Of a stretch of 45,400 bases of DNA, positions 9,009 through 18,966 are shown piece after piece; within the stretch, counting starts at the first letter, position 1; every line of letters starts with the position of its first letter. A program made the translations under genes and the position numbers. The DNA is from Candidatus Pseudoscillospira falkowii (GTDB taxonomy: Bacteria; Bacillota; Clostridia; Oscillospirales; Oscillospiraceae), in assembly GCA_904374485.1 (NCBI GenBank), contig CAJFFX010000019.1, forward strand, positions 1 to 45,400, read 5' to 3'. Below the pieces are notes generated by a model. The model saw only the letters and a program-made list of their open reading frames with translations. It did no database searches and was not told the DNA's origin.

Positions 9009-10202
9009 TTACTTATCCAGCAGGCAGGCCACGCCGGGCAGCTCTTTGCCCTCCAGGAATTCGAGGGAAGCGCCGCCGCCGGTGGAGATGTGGGTGATCT
9101 TGTCGGCAAAGCCCAGCTGCTCCACGGCCGCCGCGCTGTCGCCGCCGCCCACGATGGTCACGGCGCCGGACTCGGCCAGGGCCTTGGCCATGGCCTTGGT
9201 GCCCTCGGCAAAGGCGGGGAATTCAAACACGCCCATGGGGCCGTTCCACACGATGGTGCCCGCGCCGCTGACGGCGGCGGCAAAGGCCTTGCGGGTCTCG
9301 GGGCCGATGTCCATGCCCATCATGTCGGCCGGAATGGCCATGGAGGGCACGCACACGGGCTCGGCGTCCTTGGAGAATTCCTTGGCGGCCAGGGTGTCGG
9401 TGGGCAGCAGGAGCTTGACGCCCTTGCTCTCGGCCTTGGCGATCATCTCCCGGGCATAGTCCAGCTTATCCTCTTCCAGCAGGGAGGTGCCGATGCTGCC
9501 GCCCTGGGCCTTGAGGAAGGTGTAGGCCATGCCGCCGCCGATAATGATGGTGTCGGCCTTTTCCAGCAGGTTGTTGATGACGTTGATCTTGTCGGAGACC
9601 TTGGCGCCGCCCAGCACGGCGACAAAGGGGCGCTTGGGATTTTCCAGCGCGCCGCCCATGATCTCCAGCTCCTTCTGGATCAGCATGCCGGACACGGCGG
9701 GCAGATAGGCTGCCACGCCGGCGGTGGAGGCGTGGGCGCGGTGGACGGTGCCGAAGGCGTCGGACACATAGATCTCGGCCATGTCGGCCAGGGCTTTGGC
9801 GAAGGTGGGATCGTTCTTTTCCTCCCGGGGATCGAAGCGCAGGTTCTCCAGCAGCAGGATCTGGCCGCCCTGCAGGGCGGCGGCCTTGGCCTGGGCGTCC
9901 TCGCCGACGATGTCCTTGGCGAAGATCACGTCCTGGCCCAGAAGCTCGCTCAGGCGCTTTGCCACGGGGGCGAGGGTCAGCTTTTCCTTCCATTCGCCCT
10001 TGGGCTTGCCCAGGTGGGAGCAGGCGATAACGGCGGCATTGTGTTCCAGCAGATACCGGATGGTGGGCAGCGCCGCGCGGATGCGCTTATCGTCGGTGAT
10101 GGCGCCGGTCTCCTTGTCCTGGGGGACGTTGAAGTCGCAGCGCAGCAGGACCTTTTTCCCGTTCACGTCGATGTCGGTCACGGTTTTCTTGTTGTAGTTC
10201 AT
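9009..10202 (-). CDS. pgk: Phosphoglycerate kinase
   Basis: Transfers the acyl phosphate of 1,3-bisphosphoglycerate to ADP. The 397-residue length is normal. The N-domain shows [11 protein letters not shown] and [10 protein letters not shown], the basic patch [11 protein letters not shown], and the hinge/nucleotide domain [21 protein letters not shown] and [15 protein letters not shown] precedes the ATG. It heads the pgk-tpiA-gpmI run, about 100 bases after trmL. A gapA gene is not next to it in this window. Confidence 0.97.
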   Translation of the reverse strand: MNYNKKTVTDIDVNGKKVLLRCDFNVPQDKETGAITDDKRIRAALPTIRYLLEHNAAVIACSHLGKPKGEWKEKLTLAPVAKRLSELLGQDVIFAKDIVGEDAQAKAAALQGGQILLLENLRFDPREEKNDPTFAKALADMAEIYVSDAFGTVHRAHASTAGVAAYLPAVSGMLIQKELEIMGGALENPKRPFVAVLGGAKVSDKINVINNLLEKADTIIIGGGMAYTFLKAQGGSIGTSLLEEDKLDYAREMIAKAESKGVKLLLPTDTLAAKEFSKDAEPVCVPSMAIPADMMGMDIGPETRKAFAAAVSGAGTIVWNGPMGVFEFPAFAEGTKAMAKALAESGAVTIVGGGDSAAAVEQLGFADKITHISTGGGASLEFLEGKELPGVACLLDK

Positions 10203-10269
10203 AGCAATGGCCTCCTACATAAATAAATAATATGCTGAGAAACTTGGGATAAAAAGCAAATATGAACCG

Positions 10270-10288
10270 CGGGAAGGGGTGCTTCCCG
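10270..10288 (-). other. Short hairpin between trmL and pgk
   Basis: The inverted repeat CGGGAAG (10270-10276) / CTTCCCG (10282-10288) lies just downstream of the trmL stop on the minus strand. The following T-rich DNA begins about 11 bases later, so it is at most a weak terminator; readthrough from trmL into pgk is plausible. Confidence 0.4.
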
Positions 10289-10300
10289 GGCCGAACAGGA

Positions 10301-10789
10301 TCAGGGCGCGCCCATGGCGCCGGCGGTCTGAAAGCCGGGAAAGCCGATCTGCCGCAGGGCCTCGTAGGCGAAGATCGCCACGGCGTTGGAAAGGTTCAGA
10401 CAGCGGGCGCCCGGCAGCATGGGCAGGCGCAGGCAGCGCTCGGCGTGGGCGGCGAGGAAATCTTCGGAAAGACCCCGGGTCTCCTTGCCGAAAAAGAGCC
10501 AGCACCCGTCGCGGAAGGACGCTTCGTAATAGGGGCGCGGCGCCTTGGAGGACGCCAGCCAGATGTCGGTGGCGTCGCTGCGGCGGCGGAAGAGATCGTC
10601 CAAACTGTCGTAGACCGACAGGTCCAGGCGGTCCCAGTAGTCGAGGCCGGCACGCTTGACGGCCTTGTCGGAAATGTCGAAGCCCAGGGGGCGGACGAGG
10701 TGCAGCGCGCAGCCGGTGACGGAGCAGGTGCGGGAGATGTTGCCGGTGTTGGCGGGGATCTCCGGCTCCACCAAAACAATATTGATCAT
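10301..10789 (-). CDS. trmL: tRNA (cytidine/uridine-2'-O-)-methyltransferase TrmL
   Basis: SPOUT-fold enzyme that 2'-O-methylates the wobble base (position 34) of tRNA-Leu isoacceptors. It is 162 residues, typical for TrmL. Motifs are NIVLVEPEIPANTGNI at the N-terminus, the loop LFFGKETRGL, and the C-terminal knot LPMLPGARCLNLSNAVAI. Two ATGs are adjacent (10792 and 10789). I prefer 10789 because AGGA then lies seven bases upstream rather than four. A strong promoter precedes it, and the glycolysis run follows on the same strand. Confidence 0.93.
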   Translation of the reverse strand: MINIVLVEPEIPANTGNISRTCSVTGCALHLVRPLGFDISDKAVKRAGLDYWDRLDLSVYDSLDDLFRRRSDATDIWLASSKAPRPYYEASFRDGCWLFFGKETRGLSEDFLAAHAERCLRLPMLPGARCLNLSNAVAIFAYEALRQIGFPGFQTAGAMGAP

Positions 10790-10861
10790 CATTATGTCCT
10801 TTTTGATGGGATTTCTTGCGCGCCGGGGGAAGGGCGGTGCCCGCCTCCGGTCAGCCTACTT

Positions 10862-10890
10862 ATTGTAATGCAAAGCAGGTATGATTTCAA
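10862..10890 (-). promoter_or_regulatory. Promoter for trmL (and possibly pgk-tpiA-gpmI)
   Basis: Read on the minus strand: TTGAAA (10885-10890), exactly 17 bases, then TACAAT (10862-10867). Both boxes match five of six consensus positions, at the optimal spacing. Confidence 0.75.
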
Positions 10891-11129
10891 CACCGTTTTC
10901 CGCTTTTTTTCAAAGAATTGATAAAAAATTGTTCAGATTTTAGAAAAACAGAGAGAAAGTTCGTCAAAAAATGACAAACACGTTGCATATGCGACAGGGG
11001 GCGCTTTCCCACCGGGCTGCGGCGCGGAAAGATGGGGGCAGGATTTGTGCGAATTGCCGGTAAAACCGACGGGAAAGACAGGAGGAAATGAAAAAAAGAT
11101 GAAAACATGAAAAAAACATGTAAAAGGCG
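10891..11129. other. Divergent intergenic region trmL / glmU-like gene
   Basis: AT-rich DNA between two divergent promoters. I see short A/T tracts and a GC-rich patch (about 10994-11050), but no open frame with a ribosome site, no riboswitch motif I recognise and no strong hairpin. Confidence 0.5.
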
Positions 11130-11158
11130 TGGATTTTTGCGCGGGCCTTTGCTATAAT
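11130..11158 (+). promoter_or_regulatory. Promoter for the glmU-like/prs run
   Basis: TATAAT (11153-11158) is a perfect -10 box. TGGATT 17 bases upstream is a weak -35 box. A 77-base leader follows, containing a small hairpin (GCTGC/GCAGC). Confidence 0.6.
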
Positions 11159-11235
11159 GAAACTGTATTTCATGATGGGAAAGTTTTGGCTGCAAAGCAG
11201 CGATCCTCTCCCCTCAGGAGTTGGTGAGAACAAAC

Positions 11236-12360
11236 ATGATCGACAGTAAGCGCGCCGTCATTTTCCTGGATGAAGAGGGCGCGGAAGAAACGAAAACAGA
11301 GCGGCCGCTGCTGTTCCGGCCGGTCCTGTTCTGCCCGATGCTGACGTGGCTGAGCGATGCGCTGCGCCGCGAAGGCGTGGAGCGCTTTTTTGTGCTTTGC
11401 GCACCGGAGGAACAGGAGGAGGCCCTTTCCTGTTTTTATAATAAGGAGAACGTCACCGTGTCCGACCGCTGGGAGGAACTGCTGGCGTTCCTGCGGGGGC
11501 CAGAGCCGGTGCTGATGGTGCCCTGCGCTGCCGTGCCGGTGGAAAGCTCCGGCGAAAACTGCGTCTACACCGCCGCCGGCGACGCCGTCTGCCGCGGCCT
11601 GGAAACGGGCAGCGGCGAAGTGGAGGGCGCGGCGGCCGTCAAGGGATTCACGGCCATCCGCTCCGTCAATGGGCTCAACAGCATGCAGTACATCGCCCGG
11701 GCCCGCATCCTGCGGGATCTGCTCCGGGACGGCGTGGACATCATGGACCCGAACAACACCTATATCGACCCCCGCGTCCGGGTGGGCGGCGGAACGATGA
11801 TCCTGCCCGGCACCATCCTGCGCGGTCGGAGCGTCATCGGCAGAAACTGCGAGATCGGCCCCAACGCCGTGGTGAACGACTGCATCGTGGGCGACGGCAC
11901 CGTGGTCAACGCCTCCCAGATCAATGAGAGCACGGTGGGCAGCAACACCCACATCGGCCCCTTCGCCTATGTGCGCCCCGGCTGCACCATCGGCGACGAT
12001 ATCAAGGTGGGCGACTTTGTGGAGGTCAAGAACTCCACCCTCGGCAACGGCACCAAGATCTCCCACCTCACCTATGTGGGCGACAGCGACGTGGGTGAGC
12101 AAGTCAATTTCGGCTGCGGCACCGTCACCGTCAATTTCGACGGCAAAGACAAGTACCGCTGCACCATCGGAAGCCATGTGTTCCTGGGCTGCAACACCAA
12201 CCTGGTGGCTCCGGTCCGCGTGGGCGACGGGGCTTACACTGCCGCCGGTTCCACCATCACGGAGGACGTGCCGGACGGCGATCTGGGCATCGCCCGGACG
12301 CGGCAAACGAACCTTTCCGGCTGGGCGGAAAAGCGCCGGGCGGAAGGCCGCCTGAAATAA
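11236..12360 (+). CDS. glmU: GlmU-like glucosamine-1-phosphate acetyltransferase with reduced uridyltransferase region
   Basis: The C-terminal two thirds (from about residue 144 of the 374 counted from ATG 11236) is a left-handed beta-helix acetyltransferase that aligns well with B. subtilis GlmU from memory, including GVDIMDPNNTYI. All acetyl-transfer residues are present: R247, K265, H277, Y280, N291 and N300. The N-terminal part is only about 140 residues instead of about 230. It lacks the LAAGxGTRM nucleotide-binding signature (VIFLDEEGAEE stands there) and the later uridyltransferase motifs. It probably acetylates GlcN-1-P but cannot make UDP-GlcNAc. Synteny with prs, pth and mfd supports the glmU origin. 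A TTG at 11221 is a less likely start. Confidence 0.85.
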   Translation: MIDSKRAVIFLDEEGAEETKTERPLLFRPVLFCPMLTWLSDALRREGVERFFVLCAPEEQEEALSCFYNKENVTVSDRWEELLAFLRGPEPVLMVPCAAVPVESSGENCVYTAAGDAVCRGLETGSGEVEGAAAVKGFTAIRSVNGLNSMQYIARARILRDLLRDGVDIMDPNNTYIDPRVRVGGGTMILPGTILRGRSVIGRNCEIGPNAVVNDCIVGDGTVVNASQINESTVGSNTHIGPFAYVRPGCTIGDDIKVGDFVEVKNSTLGNGTKISHLTYVGDSDVGEQVNFGCGTVTVNFDGKDKYRCTIGSHVFLGCNTNLVAPVRVGDGAYTAAGSTITEDVPDGDLGIARTRQTNLSGWAEKRRAEGRLK

Positions 12361-12508
12361 GGTTTTCCCGCCGGCGCGCCGGCGTGAAACGATAGAAGAA
12401 ATAACGAACAGAAGAACTGCACGATGCGGGAGCGATCCATTTCAAGCAAAATGAGGATCCGTCAACTGAGAACCGAAATCGAAAAATGAAAAAGAGAGGT
12501 ACTTTGGA

Positions 12509-13468
<960 letters not shown>

Positions 13469-13501
13469 AAGTACCATCTGCAGGATGATATATGAGCGTC
13501 T

Positions 13502-13527
13502 GGCGGGGATCGCGGATCCCCGCCTTT
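13502..13527 (+). terminator. Hairpin/terminator between prs and pth
   Basis: A 10-bp perfect stem (GGCGGGGATC 13502-13511, loop GCG, complement 13515-13524) is followed by only TTT, so it is probably a leaky terminator within the operon. Confidence 0.6.
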
Positions 13528-13552
13528 CGCTGTGCGGCAAAAGGAGAAGAGC

Positions 13553-14146
13553 ATGTTCTTTCGTGAAAAAAGCGGCGCGGTGTCCTGGCTGCTGGTATGT
13601 CTGGGCAACCCGGGCATAAAATATAAAAACACCCGGCACAATGTGGGCTTCCACGCGGCGGACGCCCTGGAAAAGCGCTGCGGCGCGAAGTTCGACCGGC
13701 TCAAGTGCCGCGCCCTGACGGGCAGTGTGACGCTGGGCGGGGAAAAGGTGCTGGTGATGAAGCCCCAGACCATGATGAACCTCTCCGGCCAGGCGGTGCA
13801 GGAGGCAGCACGGTTCTACAAGGTGCCGCCCGAGCGCGTCCTCGTGATTTGTGACGACGTGTCCCTGTCGGTGGGGCACATGCGGCTGCGGACCGGCGGC
13901 AGCGCCGGTGGCCACAATGGCCTCAAGGATATCATCCAGCGCCTGGGCAGCAGCGATTTCCCCCGCATCAAGATCGGCGTGGGCGAAAAGCCCCGCCCGG
14001 AGTACGACCTGGCCGATTGGGTCCTGGGCCGCCCCACCCAGAAGGAGTGGGAGACCATCGAGGCTGTGATCCAGCGCGCTCTGGACGCCGCGGAATGCCT
14101 CATCGAAGAGGGCGCGGACAAGGCCATGAGCCGCTACAACAACTGA
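13553..14146 (+). CDS. pth: Peptidyl-tRNA hydrolase
   Basis: Frees tRNA from peptidyl-tRNA that drops off ribosomes. ATG at 13553 is preceded by AAGGAGAAG and gives 197 residues. The core starts at VCLGNPGIKYKNTRHNVGF, with the catalytic H29, and continues with KPQTMMNLSG, ICDDVSLSVGHMRLR and GSAGGHNGLKDI. The first 12 residues are a short extension compared with the E. coli enzyme. It lies between prs and mfd as in many Firmicutes. Confidence 0.95.
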   Translation: MFFREKSGAVSWLLVCLGNPGIKYKNTRHNVGFHAADALEKRCGAKFDRLKCRALTGSVTLGGEKVLVMKPQTMMNLSGQAVQEAARFYKVPPERVLVICDDVSLSVGHMRLRTGGSAGGHNGLKDIIQRLGSSDFPRIKIGVGEKPRPEYDLADWVLGRPTQKEWETIEAVIQRALDAAECLIEEGADKAMSRYNN

Positions 14147-14252
14147 CCGCCGCCGGCGCGGCGGCATCCATAGGAAAAACCAGCAGCAGTGCGCGCCCTT
14201 CCCCCGGAGGGCGCGGACTGCCATTGCCCGCTTGCGAGAAAAGGAGGAGCCC

Positions 14253-17200
14253 ATGGAACGGCTGATCGAAGCGATACAGGAGATCCCGGAGGTAGCGGAA
14301 CTGCTGCGAAGCGCGGAAAGCGGCGGCTGCCCCGCCGCCATGACCGGCCTGGGGCCGGTCCACCGGGCCCACATGGGCGCGGCCCTGCTGCGCGGCGGCG
14401 CATCGGCGCTGCTGGCCCTCTGTGCCGACGAGGGGGAGGCCCGCCGCATGGCGGCGGACCTGCAGGCCTTCACGGGCGAGGAAGCGGTGGTGCTGCCGGG
14501 GCGTGAGTTCCGCTTCCACCCTGCGGCAGTCACCTCCCGGGGCTGGGAGGAACAGCGCTTGGCGGCGCTCTACCGCATCGCCGCCGGCGAAGCGCGGATC
14601 ATCGCGGCTACGCCTGACGCCCTGGCCCAGCGCACCATGCCCAAAGAGCAGCTGCTGTCGGCCGTCCGCACCCTGCGGCCGGGCGATGCCGCCGAACCGG
14701 CGGAGCTGGCGGAGCATCTGCTCCGCTGCGGCTACAGCCGCTGCGAGCAGGTGGAGGGCCCAGGCCAGTTTGCCCTGCGCGGCGGCATTCTCGACGTGTT
14801 CGGCCCCGGCATGGCGTCGCCGGTGCGCGTGGAGTTTTTCGGCGACGAAGTGGACGCCATGGGTGCCTTTGACACGGCGAGCCAGCGGCGCACGGAAAAT
14901 GTGAAAAGTGTGCTGCTGCTGCCGGCGGACGAGGTGCTCCCGGAGATGGCTGAGGGCGGCGCGGCGGGGCTGGCCGGACAGCTGGACACCCTGCGCGCCA
15001 AATTGGAAAAGAAAAAGAGCACCCGGCAGGAGCTGCTGCAGGCCCTGGAGCGGGACGCGGAGCTTCTGCGGGAGCACGCGCTCCACAGCGGCCTGGACCG
15101 CTACGCCGCGGCCGTCTGGCGGGAAACCGTCACGCCGGCGGCCTATCTGCCGGCGGACTGCGCTGTCTGCGTCTGCGACAGTGCCCGGGTGACGGAGCGG
15201 CTGAAAAACGATCTGTGGCGGGCCCGGGAGGACGTGAAAAGCGCCCTGGAAACGGGGACCCTGGCGGGCGAATGGGCCCAGCTCACCGTCGGGGCGGAAG
15301 AACTGTGGAAAGATCTGGGGGAGCGGCCGCTGTATTTTTTGAACTCCCTGCCCACCTCCCGCTATCCCCTGCCGCCGAAGAGCCTGCTGCAGCTGAACGC
15401 CAAGCAGCTCTCCTCCTACGGCGGCAGCCTGGAGACCGCGGCGGCGGATATGGAGCAGTATCTGAAGGAGGGCTTCCGGGTGCTGGTGCTGTGCAGCAGC
15501 CAGCGGCGCGCGCAGAATCTTCAGAGCATCCTGCAGGCGCGCGGCGTCCCCGCGTCTCTGGATTTTGACATGGAAGCGCTGCCCGCCCCCGGCGCGGCGC
15601 AGATCTCCCTGGGGGCGCTGTCGGCGGGCATCGAATACGCGCAGATCTCCCTGGCGGTGCTGACGGAGGGGCAGCTTCTGGCGCCGAAGCAGAAAAAGTC
15701 CCGGACGCGCAGCGCAAAAACGAACCGCCAGAAGCTTCAGTCCTATACCGATCTGACCCCCGGCGATCTGGTGGTCCACGTCCACCACGGCGTGGGCCGC
15801 TTCGTGGGCATCTTCAAAATGACGGTGGACGGCGCGGACCGGGACTATATCAAGATCGCCTATGCCGGCAGCGACTGCCTCTATGTGCCGGCCACCCAGC
15901 TGGACCTGGTGAGCAAATACATCGGCGGCGGGGAGCACCAGGAAACGATGCGCCTGAACAAGCTGGGCGGCACGGACTGGGCCCGCAGCACCCGCCGGGC
16001 CAAGGCGGCGGCCAAGGATCTGGCCAAGGGCCTGATCCAGCTGTACGCCGAACGGCAGAAAAAGCGGGGCTTTGCCTTTTCTCCGGATTCCCCCTGGCAG
16101 CTGGAATTCGAGGAGGCCTTTCCCTATGAGGAGACCGAGGACCAGCTGCGCTGCATTCGGGAGGTCAAGAGCGATATGGAGCGCCCGGTGCCCATGGACC
16201 GCCTGCTGTGCGGCGACGTGGGCTACGGCAAGACCGAAGTGGCCCTGCGGGCGGTGATGAAGTGCATCCTCGACGGGAAGCAGGCGGCTATCCTGGTGCC
16301 CACCACGGTCCTGGCCCAGCAGCATTACGCCACGGCGGTGAGCCGCTTCCGCTCCTTCCCGGTGAATATCGCGGTGCTCAGCCGCTTCCAGACACCCAAG
16401 GCGAGCAGAAAGATCCTCCAGGACCTGAAAACGGGGGCCGTGGATCTTTTGATCGGCACCCACCGCCTGCTGCAGAAGGGCGTGGAATTCAAGGATCTGG
16501 GGCTGCTGGTCATCGACGAGGAGCAGCGCTTCGGCGTGACACACAAGGAAAAGCTCAAGGAGATGGCCCGGCAGGTGGACGTGCTGACGCTGTCGGCCAC
16601 CCCCATCCCGCGGACGCTGAACATGGCCCTTTCCGGCGTGCGGGATATGAGCACCCTGGAGGCCCCGCCCCAGGACCGCCAGCCGGTGCAGACCTATGTG
16701 ATAGAGCACGACTGGGGCATGCTTGCCGACGCCATGCGCCGGGAGATCCAGCGCCACGGCCAGGTCTATTACCTGCATAACCGGGTGGAAAATATCGACC
16801 GCACCGCCGCCCACATCCAGCAGCTCCTGGGGGAGGAGGTCCGCGTGGTCACGGCCCACGGAAAGCTCTCCGAGCAGCAGCTCTCGGCAGTGATGCAGGA
16901 GGTCATCGACGGACAGGCACAGGTGCTGGTGTGTACCACCATCATTGAAACAGGCATCGATATTCCGAACGTGAATACGCTGATCGTGGAGGACGCCGAC
17001 CATCTGGGCCTGGCCCAGCTGCACCAGATCCGCGGCCGGATCGGCCGCAGTGCCCGGCGGGCGTATGCGTACATGACCTACCGCCGGGGCAAGGTGCTTT
17101 CGGAAACGGCGGATAAGCGCCTGACGGCCATCCGGGAATATGTGGAATTCGGCTCCGGCTTCAAGATCGCCATGCGCGATTTAGAGATCCGCGGCGCGGG

Positions 17201-17771
17201 CAACCTGCTGGGGCCGGAGCAGTCCGGCTTTATGATGAGCGTAGGCTATGACCTGTATCTGAAGCTGTTGGAAGAGGCGGTGCTGGAGGAGCGGGGCGAG
17301 GAGCGGAAGAAGGAGCCGGAGTGCACGGCGGACTTGAATATTTCCGCCAATATCCCCGAGCGGTATGTGGCCGCGCCGGAACAGCGCATGGACCTCTACC
17401 GCCGCATCGCGGCCATCCGCACCCGGGAGGACGCCGACGACCTGACGGACGAACTGCTGGATCGCTACGGCGACTTGCCCCGGAGCGTCCGGGCGCTGCT
17501 GGATGTGGCGCTGCTGCGCGCTGCGGCGGCCAAGCTGGGCGTGTCCGAGATCGCCCAGAAGGACCAGAGCGTGCGCTTCTCCCTGACGGACGTGGATCTG
17601 CAGCGCATCGCGGCGGTGTGCGGCATGAAGAAATACCGCGCCCGTCTGCGGCTGGAGGCGGGCGGCGCGCCCGCCGTGGTGCTGCGCCTGCAGCCGAAGG
17701 AAGACATACTGGAGCAGTGCATGGAACTCGTCGACGCCCTGCACGGCGCCGCGCCGGCGGAAAAGAGCTGA
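14253..17771 (+). CDS. mfd: Transcription-repair coupling factor Mfd
   Basis: A 1172-residue ATP-driven translocase that removes stalled RNA polymerase and recruits UvrA. ATG at 14253 has AAGGAGG upstream. Domains in order are a UvrB-like N-terminal module (GQFALRGGILDVFGPG), an RNA-polymerase-interacting CarD-like module (DLVVHVHHGVGRFVGI, about 505-570), and the RecG-like helicase. The helicase has Walker A GDVGYGKT (654-661), DEEQ at about 755, LSATPIPRTLNMA, and IIETGIDIPNVNTLIV through RGRIGR. A TRCF C-terminal domain (ERYVAAPEQRMDLYRRIA) follows. Nothing is missing. Confidence 0.97.
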   Translation: MERLIEAIQEIPEVAELLRSAESGGCPAAMTGLGPVHRAHMGAALLRGGASALLALCADEGEARRMAADLQAFTGEEAVVLPGREFRFHPAAVTSRGWEEQRLAALYRIAAGEARIIAATPDALAQRTMPKEQLLSAVRTLRPGDAAEPAELAEHLLRCGYSRCEQVEGPGQFALRGGILDVFGPGMASPVRVEFFGDEVDAMGAFDTASQRRTENVKSVLLLPADEVLPEMAEGGAAGLAGQLDTLRAKLEKKKSTRQELLQALERDAELLREHALHSGLDRYAAAVWRETVTPAAYLPADCAVCVCDSARVTERLKNDLWRAREDVKSALETGTLAGEWAQLTVGAEELWKDLGERPLYFLNSLPTSRYPLPPKSLLQLNAKQLSSYGGSLETAAADMEQYLKEGFRVLVLCSSQRRAQNLQSILQARGVPASLDFDMEALPAPGAAQISLGALSAGIEYAQISLAVLTEGQLLAPKQKKSRTRSAKTNRQKLQSYTDLTPGDLVVHVHHGVGRFVGIFKMTVDGADRDYIKIAYAGSDCLYVPATQLDLVSKYIGGGEHQETMRLNKLGGTDWARSTRRAKAAAKDLAKGLIQLYAERQKKRGFAFSPDSPWQLEFEEAFPYEETEDQLRCIREVKSDMERPVPMDRLLCGDVGYGKTEVALRAVMKCILDGKQAAILVPTTVLAQQHYATAVSRFRSFPVNIAVLSRFQTPKASRKILQDLKTGAVDLLIGTHRLLQKGVEFKDLGLLVIDEEQRFGVTHKEKLKEMARQVDVLTLSATPIPRTLNMALSGVRDMSTLEAPPQDRQPVQTYVIEHDWGMLADAMRREIQRHGQVYYLHNRVENIDRTAAHIQQLLGEEVRVVTAHGKLSEQQLSAVMQEVIDGQAQVLVCTTIIETGIDIPNVNTLIVEDADHLGLAQLHQIRGRIGRSARRAYAYMTYRRGKVLSETADKRLTAIREYVEFGSGFKIAMRDLEIRGAGNLLGPEQSGFMMSVGYDLYLKLLEEAVLEERGEERKKEPECTADLNISANIPERYVAAPEQRMDLYRRIAAIRTREDADDLTDELLDRYGDLPRSVRALLDVALLRAAAAKLGVSEIAQKDQSVRFSLTDVDLQRIAAVCGMKKYRARLRLEAGGAPAVVLRLQPKEDILEQCMELVDALHGAAPAEKS

Positions 17772-17792
17772 GCGCGGGAAGGGAAAAAGCCC

Positions 17793-17820
17793 TTGTGCAG
17801 GGACGGGGGATGTGATACAA
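17793..17820 (+). promoter_or_regulatory. Promoter for the SurA-N-like gene
   Basis: TTGTGC (17793-17798), a 16-base spacer and TACAAT (17815-17820), with a TG directly before the -10 (extended -10). It lies in the gap after mfd. Confidence 0.55.
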
Positions 17821-17901
17821 TGAATTGGATTTTATGGCGGGCCGGCGCGCTGCGCGGAAAGCGGCGCGCAGCGGCTGCGGCGCAAGGAGAAAGGGTGTTT
17901 T

Positions 17902-18726
17902 ATGATCATGGAGGGTCTGAAAAGCAGAGCGGTGGCGCTGGTCGTGTGTGCGGCGCTGATCCTGGTGGGCTGGTTCGGCGGCAGCGCCATCCAGAATGCA
18001 CAGGACGATCTGATCACGCTGCGGGCCGCCGGCCTTAAGGCGGACACGGTGGTCATGACCATCGGCGAGCAGGAGATCACGGCGGCGGAATACCTGTATT
18101 GGCTGACCAACGCCTGCGACACCGTCTATCAGTATTACGGCATCACCGACTGGAGCATGGCCCTCAGTGAGGACCTGACCGTAGGCGACTATGCCAAGGA
18201 GCAGGCGGATTACTATGTGTCCCAGTATGCGGCCATCCGCCAGATGGCGGAGGAAAAGGACGTCACGCTGACCGAGGAGCAGCAGACAGAGCTGGACGGC
18301 ATGCGGGACTACTATGTCGGCTACTACGGCTCCGAGGAGATGTACGACTATCTCCTGGCCTACGCGGGCTTGACCGAGGAGATGCTGACGGAGAGCAATG
18401 TGGTGCCCTATCTCTATGAGACGATCTGCGCCCAGCTGTTGAGCGAGGGCGGCGAGCTGGAGCCCACAGAAGCGCGCCTTCAGGAATTTGCCGAGACCCA
18501 CGGCTACACCGGGGCCAGCGACGAGATGCTGCTGCTCTATTACACCGACACTGGCTACGGCGCGGTGTACGACTATGTCAACGACTATATCGAGGGCATG
18601 GAAGTCGTGAAGACCGAGGCCTATGACGCCATCGACGTGGCGGAATTCTATCCGGCCCTGCTGGCTGAGCGCCAGGCGCTGCCGGTGCCGTCGCTGGATA
18701 CGGACAGCGGCTCTTCCGCAGAATAA
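17902..18726 (+). CDS. Membrane-anchored SurA-N-like (foldase-related) protein without PPIase domain
   Basis: A 274-residue protein with an N-terminal membrane segment (about residues 8-28) and an extracellular part rich in Asp, Glu and Tyr. The stretch VVMTIGEQEITAAEYLYWL matches the start of SurA/PrsA N-terminal chaperone domains (x-V-x-x-I-G-x-x-x-I-T). I see no parvulin PPIase domain: the protein ends in a Ser/Asp tail (SLDTDSGSSAE) where PrsA would continue. It follows mfd with its own promoter, and foldase genes are common next to mfd in Clostridia (from family knowledge). It may assist folding of secreted proteins. The start could also be ATG 17908. Confidence 0.7.
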   Translation: MIMEGLKSRAVALVVCAALILVGWFGGSAIQNAQDDLITLRAAGLKADTVVMTIGEQEITAAEYLYWLTNACDTVYQYYGITDWSMALSEDLTVGDYAKEQADYYVSQYAAIRQMAEEKDVTLTEEQQTELDGMRDYYVGYYGSEEMYDYLLAYAGLTEEMLTESNVVPYLYETICAQLLSEGGELEPTEARLQEFAETHGYTGASDEMLLLYYTDTGYGAVYDYVNDYIEGMEVVKTEAYDAIDVAEFYPALLAERQALPVPSLDTDSGSSAE

Positions 18727-18745
18727 AAAAACGCACCGGAGAGGG

Positions 18746-18780
18746 ACCCGGGGCCGCAAAACAGCGGCCCCGGGTTTTTG
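18746..18780 (+). terminator. Strong intrinsic terminator
   Basis: A 12-bp stem (ACCCGGGGCCGC 18746-18757, loop AAAACA, complement 18764-18775) runs directly into TTTTT. It ends the mfd-side transcription unit. Confidence 0.88.
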
Positions 18781-18848
18781 CACAAAACGGAGGAAATGGT
18801 ACAAATAAATCCTTCTATAATGCGCAAATATAAGACAATTATGACTTG

Positions 18849-18872
18849 AAATTGTTAATATTTTAACAATTT
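18849..18872. promoter_or_regulatory. Rex redox-repressor operator
   Basis: A 10-bp perfect inverted repeat with a four-base spacer. Its core, TTGTTAA (18852-18858), TATT, TTAACAA (18863-18869), matches all 14 fixed positions of the Rex consensus TTGTTAA-N4-TTAACAA known from Clostridia. Rex senses NADH/NAD+ and controls fermentation genes. The site lies about 40 bases upstream of the -35 of the thiolase promoter. The rex gene itself is not in the window. Confidence 0.85.
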
Positions 18873-18906
18873 GTAGGAAATATACAGGTTTTTTACCTGT
18901 GGCATG

Positions 18907-18935
18907 TTGACATTTGGAGTATTTGCGAGTAAACT
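18907..18935 (+). promoter_or_regulatory. Promoter for thiolase gene
   Basis: A perfect -35 TTGACA (18907-18912), a 17-base spacer and TAAACT (18930-18935, four of six). An AGGAGGT ribosome site follows at 18954-18960. A small hairpin (ACAGGT/ACCTGT, 18884-18900) lies between the Rex site and the -35. Confidence 0.7.
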
Positions 18936-18966
18936 GAAGCCATCAAAAACTATAGGAGGTATTCCC

